Below are positions 33,201 to 45,206 of a stretch of 64,000 bases of DNA, piece after piece. Source of the stretch: Bryum argenteum (Eukaryota; Streptophyta; Bryopsida; Bryales; Bryaceae); assembly GCA_037043015.1 (NCBI GenBank), contig CM073326.1:992001-1056000 (forward strand), written 5' to 3'. The position numbers and the translations under genes were made by a program. Below the pieces are notes generated by a model that did no database searches, had not been told where the DNA came from, and worked only from the letters and a program-made list of their open reading frames with translations. The first letter of the stretch is position 1. Each line of letters begins with the position of its first letter.

Positions 33201-36200
33201 ATTGCAAGGCAAAATCCAACGGTGGATGAAACAAAGTCAAATTCCAACGGTGGATGAAGGAGATATAGCTCCTCAAAAATCATCCACTTATTCACTTTTT
33301 CAGTGTAGAACCATCATTGCATATCCAATACTAGAGTTATTGGATCAATAATCTTCCAACTAAAAAGATGTTAGCCTTCATCTTTAGATCATAATTTTTT
33401 GAAAAGATCCATTAAAGAATTCATAAAAAAGTCATATAGATTTCCCATAATTGCCTTACAATGATAAAATACATGCCCATGCTTGAAAACTCAAAAACAA
33501 GTATTGCCTTCACTAAAATGCATGTCATTTATTTATACTTCATTTTAGAGGTTAGAATCATTTATAAAATAGACTTGATTCGGGACACAACCCAAGTGAT
33601 TTTATCCAAAATAGACTCCGGATGAAGAAGTTATGGCAAATCAAAGTTTTTGCCTTTCATCCACAATGTCATTTTTCGACATTCGGCATGTTTAGGAGTT
33701 AAAAGTCAGAACGGCTTTTTGCAATATGGAGCAACTTAGATGAAGGGTCTAATTAAAATATTTTGGATAATATTTGGTGTGAATGCGGCAATACATACAA
33801 GGTGTTATGTGGTAAAATTTGCAAAGCCAAATTTCAAATTTTGAAATCTGTTTAGACAATTCTTGGGTTGGAAGCCAATATGGGGCAATTTAAACTTTTA
33901 AAGTTTTTTTTCTTATAGAATTCATTCATAACCAAATCATTACCTAAATTCCCAAGTGACTTAAGTTAAAACTTTTACCAACTTTACTAGGGTAGCCTCT
34001 AAAACTTTACAAAATCTAATTTCAAAGTATTTTGTAATTCTCCATATTTTCAATTAAAAAGTTTTCAAAATTAGAGAATTTGAAAATTTAAGGAAAATAG
34101 GTGCCGCTCAAAAATCACAACACATAAAGGGACCAATTCGCCATTGATTTCGTTAAACCAAATACAATTACTGTGATCCATGTTTAACCCCTAAAGATCC
34201 AAGAGGACCAAATCGGGCTTTTGCTATTTTGGGCAGCTTAGATGAATAGGTTAAAAGTAATATTTTTGCCTAAATTTTTTAATGGGTGCTCCCTATACTG
34301 CAAAGTGTATGATTGTGGTAAAATTTACAAAGCCAAATTCCAATTTTTGAGTCTTCTACAACAATTCTTGGTTTGCGAGCCGAATTGGGGCAGTTTAAAT
34401 TTAGTATTTTTTTGAAATTTTTTTTTGGAAATATGTTCATGACCAAATCACTACTTAAGTTCCAAAGGGCCCCAAGTCAAAAAGTGTACCAATTTTACAA
34501 GGGCAGCCTCCAAAAGTGTCAAAAATAATCTCAACAATGCCCAAAAAAACTTCGTAGACAAACTTTGGATGTTATAATCTCTCAAATGGTAAACATCCAA
34601 CGGTCAATTTTTATATCAGTTACTGAAAATTGGCTTAGGTACAAGATCTTACGGTTGGAAGTTAAGAAAAGAATAAAAAAATTGTTTCGCACCCCTTGAA
34701 GTGCATAGAGGTAGAGAATTGGAGTTTTGAGGTTTTAAGCTCCCAAAAACACCCAAGGATCTTTAGGGGTTAATTAATGTTTTTATAATTTCATCTAGAA
34801 ATGAATTTGCACGAAGGTTTTAACCCTTAAACGTCTAAGGTGACCCAAGGGGTCCTTTTCCAACAGAATCTTCTCTCTAGCTCTCAATGTACTCAACTTT
34901 TCACTTATATTGTGATGTCAAACTGGTCACCTTCTTCTTATGCATTCAGAAAGTGAAATTTTACAATTCAAATCACAATTTGTATGAGTGATTTTGTGCT
35001 TTGAAAGGATTGTGGTAGGTAGGTTGGGGTTGTACAATACTTGTAGGAGGTTGCAAGCTCATCATTGATTGGATCATTCATGATGCCCAAGTTCAAAAAG
35101 TGCACTATTCATGATGCCCGAGTTCGAAAGATGTTGTGATCCAATACTGGGCTGCCTAAATCCGTATAGCCTGACGTTTAAGGGTTAACCTCTAAACAGG
35201 CCGAATGTCGAAAAACGACATTTTGGATGGAAGGCAGCAACTTTGAATAGCCATATCTTCTTTATCCGAGGTCCGTTTTGGATGAAATCACTTGGGTTAG
35301 GTTCCAAATCAAGTCTAGTTTGTGTTGTAAAATTTGCAAGCCCATACAATAAAGTATGAATCAATGGAATGCACTTTAGTGAAGAGAGCTCTTGTTTTTG
35401 GGTTTCCAAGCATGGGGCATGTATTACCATTGCAAGCCAATTATGTGAAATTTAAAATAGTTTTTCATGATTTTTTTTTCATGGTCATGATCTGAAGGTG
35501 ATTCTTAACAACTTTGTAGTGAGAAGTTTTTTGATCCAAATGATTTTGCTATTGGATTTGCAATGATGTTTTGTCAACAGAAAAAGTGAGAAAATGGATG
35601 ATATTTGAGGAGCTATATCTCCTCCATCCACCGTTAGATTTCAACTTAATTTTTTGGGATAGCCTCCAATTAGAGTCTAGTCTAAGTGGTAGAAACTATA
35701 ACAATATCAAAGATGTTTTGAAGATAAGGCATGAAATTGAATGCAAAGGGTCTAGATTTGGACTATTTTTCCTTTGTAAAATTTTCGGCAGTTCTTACCA
35801 TTGCATGGCTTTTATTTGAGCCAAGGAATTTTTTTGATGAATTTTTGTTGGGTAAAGGTTGGGTAAAGGACTTATTGAGATGAAGGTGAACATCTTTCTA
35901 GTTGGTGATTTTTTCATTGCAATAGGTATATTGGTAGCATTTCCACCTCAAAGTGAAAATCATGAAATTTTGCAGTTTGTTTTTAGTATTAATATGTTAT
36001 GATCTCCCGATCTATAAGGCCTCATGACTCAAATTTTGGTCCACATGATCTTCGATAAGTCTATTACAAGTCTGTAAGGTTGAGATCTTAATATTCTCTT
36101 CATTTTCATCTATGACGATTTCTATGGAAATGTGCTTTTCTGCTAAAAATAGGCTGGGACGTTTAGGGGTTAAAGCGAAATGAGTCTCTTAATTTCAGCC

Positions 36201-39058
36201 TGGGCATTTTCAACTTAGTTATCTACATGGAAAAAAATATAAACAAAATGTATGGTGTAACAATCACCAAGTCCTCCTTTGCACAAAGTGGACTATGGCT
36301 TCGGAACAATGCCCAATAAAAGTATTGCATCAACTTTGAATGATATGATCTCACAAATGGTGCAAATCCAATGGTTGAAATTTGCAATTATATTTGTGAT
36401 AGTAGTCAAACTTGAGATGCTATTGTTCAAAGGACTAAAAAGAATATAAAATAAGATAAGATTCATACCCCCATATTTATGTAGTGGTAGAAACACGCAA
36501 TCTTGAGTTTTTGAATTCTCAAATTCAAAGAGCTATAGGGGTTAAAAACTCGATTTTAAATAAGTAATACATTATTGTTAAGATACACATTTACACATTT
36601 ACATTAATTTAAACAAGTCTATGCTAATAATGTTCTTTATAATGACATCATATGTCCATATAAAATATCTATGTACAGTTATGAATTTCAAATGCAATAT
36701 GGCTCTATTGGATGGTCGATTGGAGCTTTACTAGGTTATGCACAAGCTACTAAGAAGAGGTGTATTGCTTGTATTGGTGATGGTAGCTTTCAGGTTGTTT
36801 AAGATTTTTTGAAATAAAAATAGAAATAATAGAAATGATAGAAGTATATACATAAGGAAATTTGCGAAAGTGGTACTCAAACATCTCATGTTTATAAAAA
36901 TGATTCTCACCTTTCCAACTTATAAAAATGATTTTTTTTTTCTTTTTATAAAACTTCAATTTCTAGTCAATTTCTGCGGCAACTAATGAAATGCAAGTAA
37001 ATACTAGAGCTTAACAGTCAATAAACGCAGTTGATCTCGAGTAGATTAGTCCTTAGTTGTGGTACCCTAATATTTCCAAAGGCTCCCATTGGGATATGAT
37101 CACATTCAAGTGAGACTACATTTGGAAGCTAGTGTACATATTATCTCAAAATATACCAATATATCGGTATATTCGATGCCAACGATATATGGTATTGAAT
37201 ATACATGTTATCATATTGGTATGAACATCCATTATTTTCCTTTTTTGGTTTGATCACGACATTTAAATACTTATCATTAAACCACTTATAGCAATCATAC
37301 AATTTCATTATAAAAATTGGTCGCTCTAAAGGACTTAGTTAGTAGATTATTCTACCTTAAGGATTCTAAACTTTTTATGCAAGAAATAGGTCACAGCTCA
37401 AGATTTATCAACAATGATACGCAATCAACAATATAATATCATTTTTCTGATTAATAATGGAGGATATACAATTGAGGTAGCAATTCATGATGGTCCTTAT
37501 AATGTGATAAAAAATTGGAATTACGTCGGAGTGGCACAAGCTTTTGTCAATGGTAGTGGATCATTATGGACCACAAGGGTAATAGACCATCCTTCTTCTT
37601 ATATTACTTGTGTATCATACCTTTTCTAATTTAACCCCTATGATACATTGCTATTAAAAATTTAATAGTAGAAAAAGTGTCTAAAAAGTTGTTTAGAATT
37701 ATGTATATTTAGTGACACAAGAGCGCTTGTACTTTTATATTCTTAATGACATGATGATCAACTATCACATCATTTACGCTTGCTCTACTTTCTACCGTCA
37801 AAAAGTCAAAAAATCTTATATTTTCTTGATACTTTGTCCCAATTTGGATTGAGATTTATCACCAAAACTTCCCCCAAGTATCCACATTTGGGTTGACTAA
37901 TTGGTAACCAAAATTAAGTATTTGTTTGAGAATAGAAATTTTTAGCTATCCCACCTAGGTCCTGAAACTAAAAAAATCACCATATTTAGAAGATATGTCA
38001 ATTTTATTCAAAAATGACTTTCTCACAAAGTTCTTTAAATATTCTACATTAACCAAAATTTTGAAAAGGAGGGTAAAATTTGATATCTTTTGTAGGGTGA
38101 ACATTATGATCTCATTCTACAAGAAGTCTAATGCTTTAGATTTGGTGCTTTAGGTATATAAGAAGTTAATTGCAACCCTGAGTGCATTTTGTGTTAGGAT
38201 TTTGGATTTTAGATGAATGTCTAAAACTTCAAAAACTTGTAACTTCTTCATATACAATCTCATTTTGACAAAATTTGTTAGGTTGGATCCAAATTAGGTC
38301 TACCTTCACTTCCCATAGTAATTTTTAAAGCCCAAAGTGGGCTTTTGTGATTTAGGGCGACCCATTTGAAGAGGTTAAAAGAAATATTTTAACCTAAGAT
38401 ATTTTCTAGATGCTCCTTAAACTACAAAGTGCAATTGGGGAACTTTGGAAAGTGCAGTACTCTACAAGTATCTACCTTTACATGACGTGTTTTTAATTTT
38501 TTTTTCTAAAAAATTTAAAAATTTAAAATTTTCTTTAATTTTAAGGAAATATTAATATCAATGGGTTTTAGATCGAGCACTATAGACCCTTGAATCAATC
38601 ACCTGTATTGAGAAACAATTACCTGAATGTATGAAAGCATTTAATATTAAATTGAAACTTTCATAGTTTTCTTTGTCCAATCATACAATAACTAAATTTA
38701 GTTCTTATTGCAAACTTCAAAATAAAAGTGAATACATTATTAATAGACCATAATTATGATAATGTATTCATTTTAATCTACGATCTTTGGTCAAAATTAT
38801 TTTATCAATATAGGATAGAAATGTGAGAATTTATTGTCAAATAATCAACAATAAGTATCCGAATCACAACAACTATAGGTAAGTAATGAAGAAGAATTGG
38901 CTATAGCAATAAAGAACATTCAAGAAAAAAATGATATGTTGTGTTTTATAGAAGTAATATGCCACAAGGATGATACTAGTAAAGAGCTTCTAGAATGGGG
39001 GTCTCGAGTTTCAGCTGCCAATAGTAGACCTGACCAGCAAAGCTATTCGATGTTTTAA
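27775..39058 (+). CDS. PDC: Pyruvate decarboxylase (ThDP-dependent), 7 visible exons, 5' end missing
   Basis: Converts pyruvate to acetaldehyde and CO2 in ethanol fermentation, normally in the cytosol. Exons: 27775-28745, 29155-29315, 29528-30092, 31556-31644, 36679-36793, 37390-37578, 38879-39058 (TAA). All six introns are GT-AG and phases agree; about 755 residues are visible. Landmarks of the family: the catalytic Glu in [14 protein letters not shown], the HH pair in LHHTIG, a [13 protein letters not shown] segment, and the ThDP/Mg motif GDGSF...INNGGYTIE (exons 5-6). It ends with the usual [18 protein letters not shown]-like plant terminus. Similarity to plant PDC is near-continuous from residue about 190. 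The first about 190 residues are unusual: Ser/Lys-rich and not found in typical plant PDC. There is no in-frame ATG in exon 1 as visible, so the start lies in an unidentified upstream exon. Intron 4 is 5,034 bp and packed with TTAA elements. Confidence 0.92.
30153..31110. mobile_element. F2 TTAA element in PDC intron 3 (958 bp)
   Basis: TTAA at 30149-30152 and 31111-31114, with termini CCCTGAAAATCTAAG and GGATTCTTAAGGG. F2 landmarks are in the same order as 26118-27041. It contains a 53-bp poly(T) run at 30181-30233. Confidence 0.78.
30181..30233 (+). repeat. Poly(T) run, about 53 bp
   Basis: Pure T homopolymer within the F2 element. The exact length is uncertain because such runs are error-prone in sequencing. 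Confidence 0.8.
31815..32074. mobile_element. Short TTAA element in PDC intron 4 (260 bp)
   Basis: TTAA at 31811-31814 and 32075-32078, with termini CCCCTGAATTTCCTTG and GAGGAAAGTTAGGGG. The interior matches part of F2 in reverse orientation (AACCGTTCATTC, TTTGTGAAATTGTAATG), so it is a deletion derivative. Confidence 0.75.
32623..33698. mobile_element. F1 foldback TTAA element in PDC intron 4 (1,076 bp)
   Basis: TTAA at 32619-32622 and 33699-33702. The left arm starts CCCCTAAACATGACGAATGT. The right arm is the diverged inverse ending GACATTCGGCATGTTTAGGAG. Each arm of roughly 0.5 kb carries an F1 body, so the element is a long inverted repeat. Confidence 0.8.
33703..34183 (+). mobile_element. 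Truncated F2 fragment
   Basis: F2 left-side landmarks (AGCAACTTAGATGAAGGGTC, GGTAAAATTTGCAAAGCC, GTGACTTAAGTTAAAAC) without a recognisable right terminus. It is bounded by the F2 copy at 34188. Confidence 0.55.
34188..34769. mobile_element. F2 TTAA element in PDC intron 4 (582 bp)
   Basis: TTAA at 34184-34187 and 34770-34773. Termini CCCCTAAAGATCC and GGATCTTTAGGGG are a perfect inverted pair. F2 body, internally deleted relative to 26118-27041. Confidence 0.85.
34824..35184. mobile_element. F3 TTAA element in PDC intron 4 (361 bp)
   Basis: TTAA at 34820-34823 and 35185-35188, with termini CCCTTAAACGTC and GACGTTTAAGGG. The interior is unlike F1 or F2 and is therefore treated as a separate sub-family. 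Its right TTAA is also the left TTAA of the next element. Confidence 0.75.
35189..36169 (+). mobile_element. Full-length F1 TTAA element in PDC intron 4 (981 bp)
   Basis: TTAA at 35185-35188 and 36170-36173. The left end CCTCTAAACAGGCCGAATGT is followed by AAAAACGACATTTTGG. The right end is GGGACGTTTAGGGG. Together with 43458-44460 it defines the about 1-kb non-foldback form of F1. No ORF beyond about 80 codons. Confidence 0.8.
36174..36541 (+). mobile_element. F2 right-half fragment in PDC intron 4
   Basis: F2 right-side landmarks (TTATCTACATGGAAAAAA, TATGATCTCACAAATGG) ending CTATAGGGG|TTAA at 36542-36545. It begins directly at the TTAA shared with the F1 element. Confidence 0.6.
37630..38878. 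other. PDC intron 6, repeat fragments
   Basis: Contains a lone TTAACCCCTATGATACATTG at 37631 and F2-like fragments around 38320-38520 (AAAGTGGGCTTTTGTG, GAAGAGGTTAAAAG). No gene seen. Confidence 0.45.
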
Positions 39059-40240
39059 GTATGATTTTAGCATATAATATCCTAACGTCTGATTGGTACA
39101 TATAATATTGTAAAATGCATCATTATTTTACCCTGATTTACCCTAATTACGTGTAAATTTTTTTTCAATACCCATCATAGTTGTCATATATAGTTCACTC
39201 TCTTAAATTAATTAAGCTTCCATATTTTGAAATAATCCAATTCATATAACAACATGACAACATAAGATTTACAATATTTTCTATCTTCTTCATTGTTTGA
39301 ATAAATTAATGAGATCCTCAACCTAAAAAAAAAAATCATCATACAAATACAAAGCCATTTAATTAACTCTACTTTTATATTTTTCACAATATTAAAACAT
39401 CCCGAGCTTCAAGGGACTATAGTAGATATATATATATGTAAAACTCTAGGAAACAAAAATTTCATGCCCCATCATTGGCGTTTGGAGGGTGAAAAGTAAA
39501 GACGTTCTAATATTAATGGTAGTTTGCCCTCAAACCAATCGTAAGTCACCTAATTATGAACCAATCCCAATTATCCCAGTCTTATAAATAATATCTACCA
39601 CAGAAGTGAATACTCCATTTGATGTACATGGTCTTCCTTGATACATGGACAATGCTAAAATGATATTGTAGAGATTGAGGTGATGCTATTATATAGGTGA
39701 AATGTGCTAATACAAAGGCATGAGGGGTGGTATTACAAAGAGGAGGCCTTGAAGATATGGAGGTAGGAGGATTATATCATAATTGCCGGATATAACATTG
39801 TAGAAGTTGAAGGGTGACAAAATACTAAAGGGAAAGATTAAATTGACATGATTTAAAATTTGTTGTGATTTGAAGAAATTGTGAAATTGTAAAAAGTATT
39901 AAAATCTAATTATAGATTTTGAATTCAAAAAGGTGACATGTACCTCAAGGGCAGTCTTGTTCATAGTCTCGTTCATTTAATTGTATGGATGAGTAGTGTG
40001 TGACTAGAGGATCAAAGGTTGCATATAGGAAGTTAAGCAAGTTGAACTAGTCACTTCGAGTTTTTTAACGTAGAGGTGACACTAAGAGTAGTGCCTCGAG
40101 GTTAAATATACTTAAATTAGTTAATATGTAAAAGTTTTAAAATCATTGACAAATTATTATTCATTGTTAATATCTAAAAGTATTAATCTGTTTAACCTCA
40201 AATTATACTTAAAACCCAATACTAATCTTTGCGATTTTGG
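39059..40240. other. 3' flank of PDC, no gene seen
   Basis: AT-rich, with a short ATATATATATAT run near 39430. It should include the PDC 3' UTR; no firm polyadenylation signal was chosen. Confidence 0.45.
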
Positions 40241-41160
40241 TTGTCTTAGAGAAACTCAAAATTCTAGATTCTAATAGCATTCTCAAGTCCCAACGGACTG
40301 GTTAACGAGACAAGACTGATTTAGCCACGCAAACGTTCATTTCCTTTTCCAACTAGTGTAGCTCTACGACCTGCCACATTTTGCAGCCCGCTCGAAGAAT
40401 CAGCTTGTGATAGCGAGCGGCCACACCCTTAGCTACCCATCCAATTTCACTCAAACGAATTGTTTACTTTACAGTAGCTTGACTTTTATGGATTTCATGC
40501 CGCCTATTGGAAAACCTCAAAACTTTTGGACTTTGGGCATTCCCAACAGACTAGCCAAAGAGACAAAAACTAGAGAAAGTGTGGGGTCTCTTGTAGCCAA
40601 TATTTTTGGCGTAGAAATAAAACAATCTTCTTTTAAAATGGCCAAAATTGCAACATTGTGGTACCTGCAACATATTCACTTCAGAGATGCCAGCCAATTA
40701 GAAAGTGGAGACATGGCCTCGTTGGCAACGCAATGGGCAGATGTCGGAGTGGCATGGACCGAGGTGGCAATGGCCATGCGTACTTGTGTTTGTTGCTCTA
40801 ATGAGCGCATTCTTAAAATAGACTTTTGTGCGACATATTTCTATACACCTCCCTCCCCAAGTTCAAAAATCTGGTAAAATACCTCAAGTTATCCAGATTC
40901 AACTTGTTGTGAGATACCAACCACTATTTGGAATGATGGTACTTAGGGTGATGGTACTTGCGGAGGGAGTTCTAGCATGGTGGAAGTTCACAACATGGCA
41001 AGAGGTCCAATGTTGACCTCCATTCCACGTGGAGATGCTGCCATCACTATTTGCAAGGTTGATACAAGTACAAGGTTGCCTTCCTCTCTTGGCCACCTTT
41101 CCCGCCAAATGAACCGGCGAATGTGAATGTGCAAATTTCATAGTTGCTACCTTAGTTTTA
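40241..41160 (+). other. Unrecognised region with a 130-codon open frame
   Basis: A plus-strand frame is open to 40877; its first useful ATG is at about 40489. A CCCAACRGACTRG-type block occurs twice (near 40286 and 40542), each followed by GAGACAA. The composition is more GC-balanced than the flanks. The product is not recognised, and no splice-consistent continuation was found. It could be a decayed element or gene fragment. Confidence 0.3.
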
Positions 41161-42082
41161 GTCTTTCAAAGAGTCTCATGTTTTTACTTAGATTTGCATG
41201 TTGTTTTTTATTTTAAAATATGGCTTTGCAAGATGTGACCAATACATGATAGGGAAGTCCGTATGTAGTGTTAGAGAATAGATTTGCTCTTGCTTTGAAG
41301 AAGGATGTTCAGATTGAAACACGACGATCTAGATTGAAGTTTTTTAACATTGAAGGATTTGGAAACCACCAATATTGATTTGTGGTTGGAGGCAACTTGT
41401 ATCCGATAAATTCTTCAACAAGAAAGCCTCCACCGCTTCAAACAATGAAGAGCTACATGGAATTTCTTTGTCATGGTAATTCTGGAATTTTGGATAATGT
41501 AATCACCTCATGAGCACATGTGATCAAGTGAGGGCCTTCCAAGAACGATTGGAAGATAATACAAGCGTATTGTTGTTAGAGAACTAGGGAATTGCAGGAA
41601 TCTATTGTGTTTCTGTTAGAGGAAGTGCATGTTGCGAATAGTCATTGGACACAAAGTGCAGTAGAGATTGCAACATTAAATTGGGAATCCGATCTACTCA
41701 AGTGCAGATGTTTAGCACTTAAAAGAGAGTTGCAAAAGAGTGAAGATGGTTTTGAGATTAAACTTCTCAGTGTTTTGAGGGTCAAATTGTATTTTCGAAA
41801 GTACATAAAATTGAGGCTCTTCACATTCTAGCTTGTGGGTGAGTTGGAAATATGTATTTGCAATTCTTACCCTAAGTAGACCTGATAATCCTAATGAAAT
41901 GCTCGAATATCTACATTGAGGTATGCTGAAATTTAAAAACAAGGGTTAGTCATTGACAATGATAAGAACAATGAAGAACTATTGAAAATTCAAATTTTGA
42001 GAATAAATGAGCAAATTCCACAATTGTGGGTAAAATTCAGCATGCCTTGATAGTGCTTTTAGGCTCTGACCGCAAGTATTTC
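41161..42082. other. Intergenic, no gene seen
   Basis: Short ORFs only, none recognised; a 79-codon frame at 41592 is not supported by any motif. Confidence 0.4.
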
Positions 42083-42086
42083 TTAA

Positions 42087-43000
42087 CCCTCAAATGCGTC
42101 AAATGTTGAACTTAATCATTTTAGATGCTAACCCAAAACTTTGAAGAGCGAAGAATAAAGCATGTTGAATTCAAAGGGTTGGTCAAGGGTCCTACCACTA
42201 AAACAACACTCTAATTGGAATACATCCCAAAAAAGAAAGTGAAAACTCAACGTCTGATGAAGGAGATATAGCTTTTCAAAAAACATGAGTTATTTCACTT
42301 TTTCCCTTGTAGAATATCATTGCAAATCGAATACCAAATTATTTGAGTTATAATATTTGAACTAAAAATTTGTCAAGTCTCATCTTATGCAATGAAATTG
42401 ATGAAAAAATATTCTTGATTTCACACGATTGGCTTACATTGGAAAACATGCATTATGTTTGAGAACCCAAAAACAAAACATGCCTTCACTAGAATGTTTG
42501 CCATTACTTCATATTCTATTGTATAAGTATGAGAATTTATACCACACAATCCAGACTTATTTGAGACTTAACCCAAGCAAATTCATTTGAAACAGACTTT
42601 GGATGAAGAAGCTATGGCCCTCCAGAGTTGCTACTTGTCATCTTTTATGTTGACTTTCTAGTTGAAAGTTTTTTGATCTACATACATTTGGTGTTAGGTT
42701 TGCAATGATGGTTGAGCATTAAAAAAGTGGAAAAATGAATGATTTTTGAGGAAATGTATCTCTTGGTTCAACGTTGGATTTTAACTTTATTTTTTGGGAT
42801 TGATAAAATTTTAGTGTAATTTTAGTTTAACCTTTACTTCAGCAAAGATTTTTTTAAGGGTAAGGCATAGATTTGTGTGCAAGAGGTTTAGTTCTAGACT
42901 AATTCCCCTTTGTAAACTTTTTGGCAGTTTTGACAATTGCAATACTATTCTTTAAGCTGAGGTTTTTTCCTTCCTGAATTTTTTTGGTTTGAGGGTGTTT
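42087..43000. mobile_element. F1-type composite (foldback) fragment
   Basis: It begins after TTAA (42083-42086) with CCCTCAAATGCGTCAAATGTTG. An F1 body in reverse orientation (to about 42640) is followed by one in forward orientation (from about 42650). The right terminus is not found. Confidence 0.55.
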
Positions 43001-43453
43001 TTGAGATGGAAATTTATAAAAAGTGTGGGCTGATTATGCAAAGAAAATTTTTAGAAGATCATTTCAAAATTGCAAAAAAAATGAATATTGTAAAAAAGTG
43101 GGAGTACTATGCGGTAGATGGTGTATACAATATTTATAACTTGTTATGTAATATTACAAAGCATAAGTCATTTTTTGCCATAGAGTTGTAGTATAGTGCC
43201 CTCCAAATGTTTACAATCATAGCAATGAGAGACAGTATACCTTCAACTTTCAAATGACCACCATAGTTGTAATATCTATCCAAATTGCAAATTATGAAGT
43301 ACATAAAAAATGTAGTGCACTTTTCTATGCCAATACATGAAAAATCTCTAAAAAAGGTACAAAAAATGTCCATTTTATATCTCTAGTATATTTTAAATTA
43401 CTCTTAAGAATCTACCTTTAGCTGTTACGAAGTTCATTACATGGTGAGGTTTG
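43001..43453. other. Intergenic, no gene seen
   Basis: AT-rich sequence between two F1 elements; nothing recognised. Confidence 0.4.
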
Positions 43454-43457
43454 TTAA

Positions 43458-44460
43458 CCCTATACGTCCTTGGGGTATTTTTAGCAAAAAACCCATTTCT
43501 GAGAAAATTCTCATATATTCTCATAAAAATAAGCTATTCTCATCTCAACCGAACAAACTTGTACTAAACTCATTGTAGGTCATGTGGACCAAAAGTTGAC
43601 TCATGGGACCTTATAGATTGCGAGATCGTAACGTTATAGTGCACAAAATAGGCTACAACATACCATCATTTTTACTCTAGAGTAAAAAAACTACCAACAT
43701 GAAATTCACAATTAAAACATAACCAACTAGAAAGTTCTTCATTTTTATTTCAAAGACTCTGTTACCAAAACAAAAAAAAATAAAAATAAAAATAAAAATA
43801 AAAAATAAATAAATAAATAAATAAATCCAAAAAATATCTTGGCCCCAGGCATAGCCTTGCGATGGTGAAAGCTGCCAAACATTTACGAAGAAAAATAGTC
43901 CAAAACTAAAACCCTTGCCCTCAAATCCATGAATTTTCTTCAAAATATCTTTGATTGGGTCAAGGTTTCTACCACTGAGATAGACTATAAATAGAACCTA
44001 TTTCCAAAAATAAAGTCGAAATCCAACGGTCGATGAAGGAGATGTAGCTCTTCAGAAATCATCCAATTTTTTTACTTTTTTCATCATAGAAACATCATTG
44101 CAAATCCAATGTTATCCGGATCAAAAACATTTCAACTACAAAAATGTTTGGATGCATCTAAATATCATACATTAGTAAAAAGATCATAAAAGTTATATTG
44201 ATCTCTTATAATTGGCGTGCAATGATAAAACATGCCAAAGGTTTGAAAATCCAAAACAAAAGCTGCCTTTGCTAAAATGTATGTGATTTATCCATACTTC
44301 ATTGTATGAGTTTGCAGGTTCTACTAAACAAAATAGACTCAATTTGTACCCAACTCAAGTGATTTTGTCAAAAACGAAGTCCAGATGAAGAAGTTATGGC
44401 TCTTCAAAGTTTCTCCCTTCATCCAAAACGTTGTTTTTCAACACTAGGGACGTTCAGGAG
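43458..44460 (-). mobile_element. Full-length F1 TTAA element, inverted (1,003 bp)
   Basis: The left end follows TTAA (43454-43457) with CCCTATACGTCCTTGGGG. The right end is CACTAGGGACGTTCAGGAG, followed by a mutated TCAA. The whole F1 body is present in reverse, with an (AAAT)n microsatellite at about 43777-43830. Confidence 0.75.
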
Positions 44461-44778
44461 TCAAGGAGAGTATTGAAATCTAATTAAGAACCTCTTTTGA
44501 TGCCCTTTACATATATGTAGCTCAAATTCACAAATATCAAATTGAGTTGGCATAAGAAGCCTTGACGATGTCTCTTGTTAAAAAAGTAACTTACACATTT
44601 TAAAGTGCAATGATTGCTCATGGATTTTTCTTGCAAATGAGGCTTGATCGGCATGAAAGAGATAGTTTTGATAATATTTACTACATTTTGGGCACTTTGG
44701 TGATAGTTTCAAGGAATTTGGTTATTTGACATGGTAGTTATGATTTTTTGAAGTTGCTCTTGTTTATTGAAATACTGT
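44461..44778. other. Intergenic, no gene seen
   Basis: Nothing recognised in this AT-rich stretch. Confidence 0.4.
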
Positions 44779-45200
44779 GTGGTGCTTACAACCACAGTTC
44801 ATCCAACTATGGTGAGGGATTCTTGGACCTCATTATGGGTACCTCAAAGCCAGGCACGACAAGCCTTGGCTAGGGCTTGGGCCCCCAATGAGGAGGTCGT
44901 GGGTTTTATTCCCCATGCCGGCGCGGTGCTCACCACTATAGTCCACCCAACTATTGTGGGTGGCCTTTGAACCTTGTTGTATGGATACCTCAAAGCCCTT
45001 TGGGGGGATACTATGTCAAGTATCTTCAAGGCACTAGTAACTAGGCTAGAAACTAGCATAGTTATAGTGTCCACCCTCGAGAGGGGGAAGTAGTATTGTT
45101 CGAATTTCCCCTTGTCCGGTGGCCATCGGGATATTAGCATTACAAACGGACACTTCATTCACGCCGGCCCCTTAGAAAGGGACCGGAGTTTCTATCTATC
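44779..45200 (+). mobile_element. tRNA-derived SINE
   Basis: A pol III-like internal promoter is visible: an A-box-like TGGCTAGGGCTTGG at 44867-44880 and a B-box-like GGTTTTATTCC at 44902-44912 (consensus GGTTCGANTCC). The spacing matches a tRNA. A non-tRNA body follows, ending in (TATC)n at about 45193-45205. A partial body copy (44781-44850: GGTGCTTACAACC...ACCTCAAAGCC) precedes the head, so the locus is a partial direct duplication. Confidence 0.55.
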
Positions 45201-45206
45201 TATCTA

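Noticed and set aside
25679-36169. CCCCTAAA/TTTAGGGG at element ends resembles the plant telomere repeat CCCTAAA.
   Set aside because: It occurs once per element end and always next to TTAA in inverted pairs. There is no tandem telomere array; the short TTTTAGGGTTTTAGGG near 25500 is isolated.
13572-44460. A short frame reading GPNPSDFxxNGxRMKKLWLFK recurs in many F1 bodies and looked like a conserved small protein.
   Set aside because: It follows from DNA similarity of the repeat. The copy at 63198 has a stop in the frame, starts and ends are not conserved, and no longer ORF contains it.
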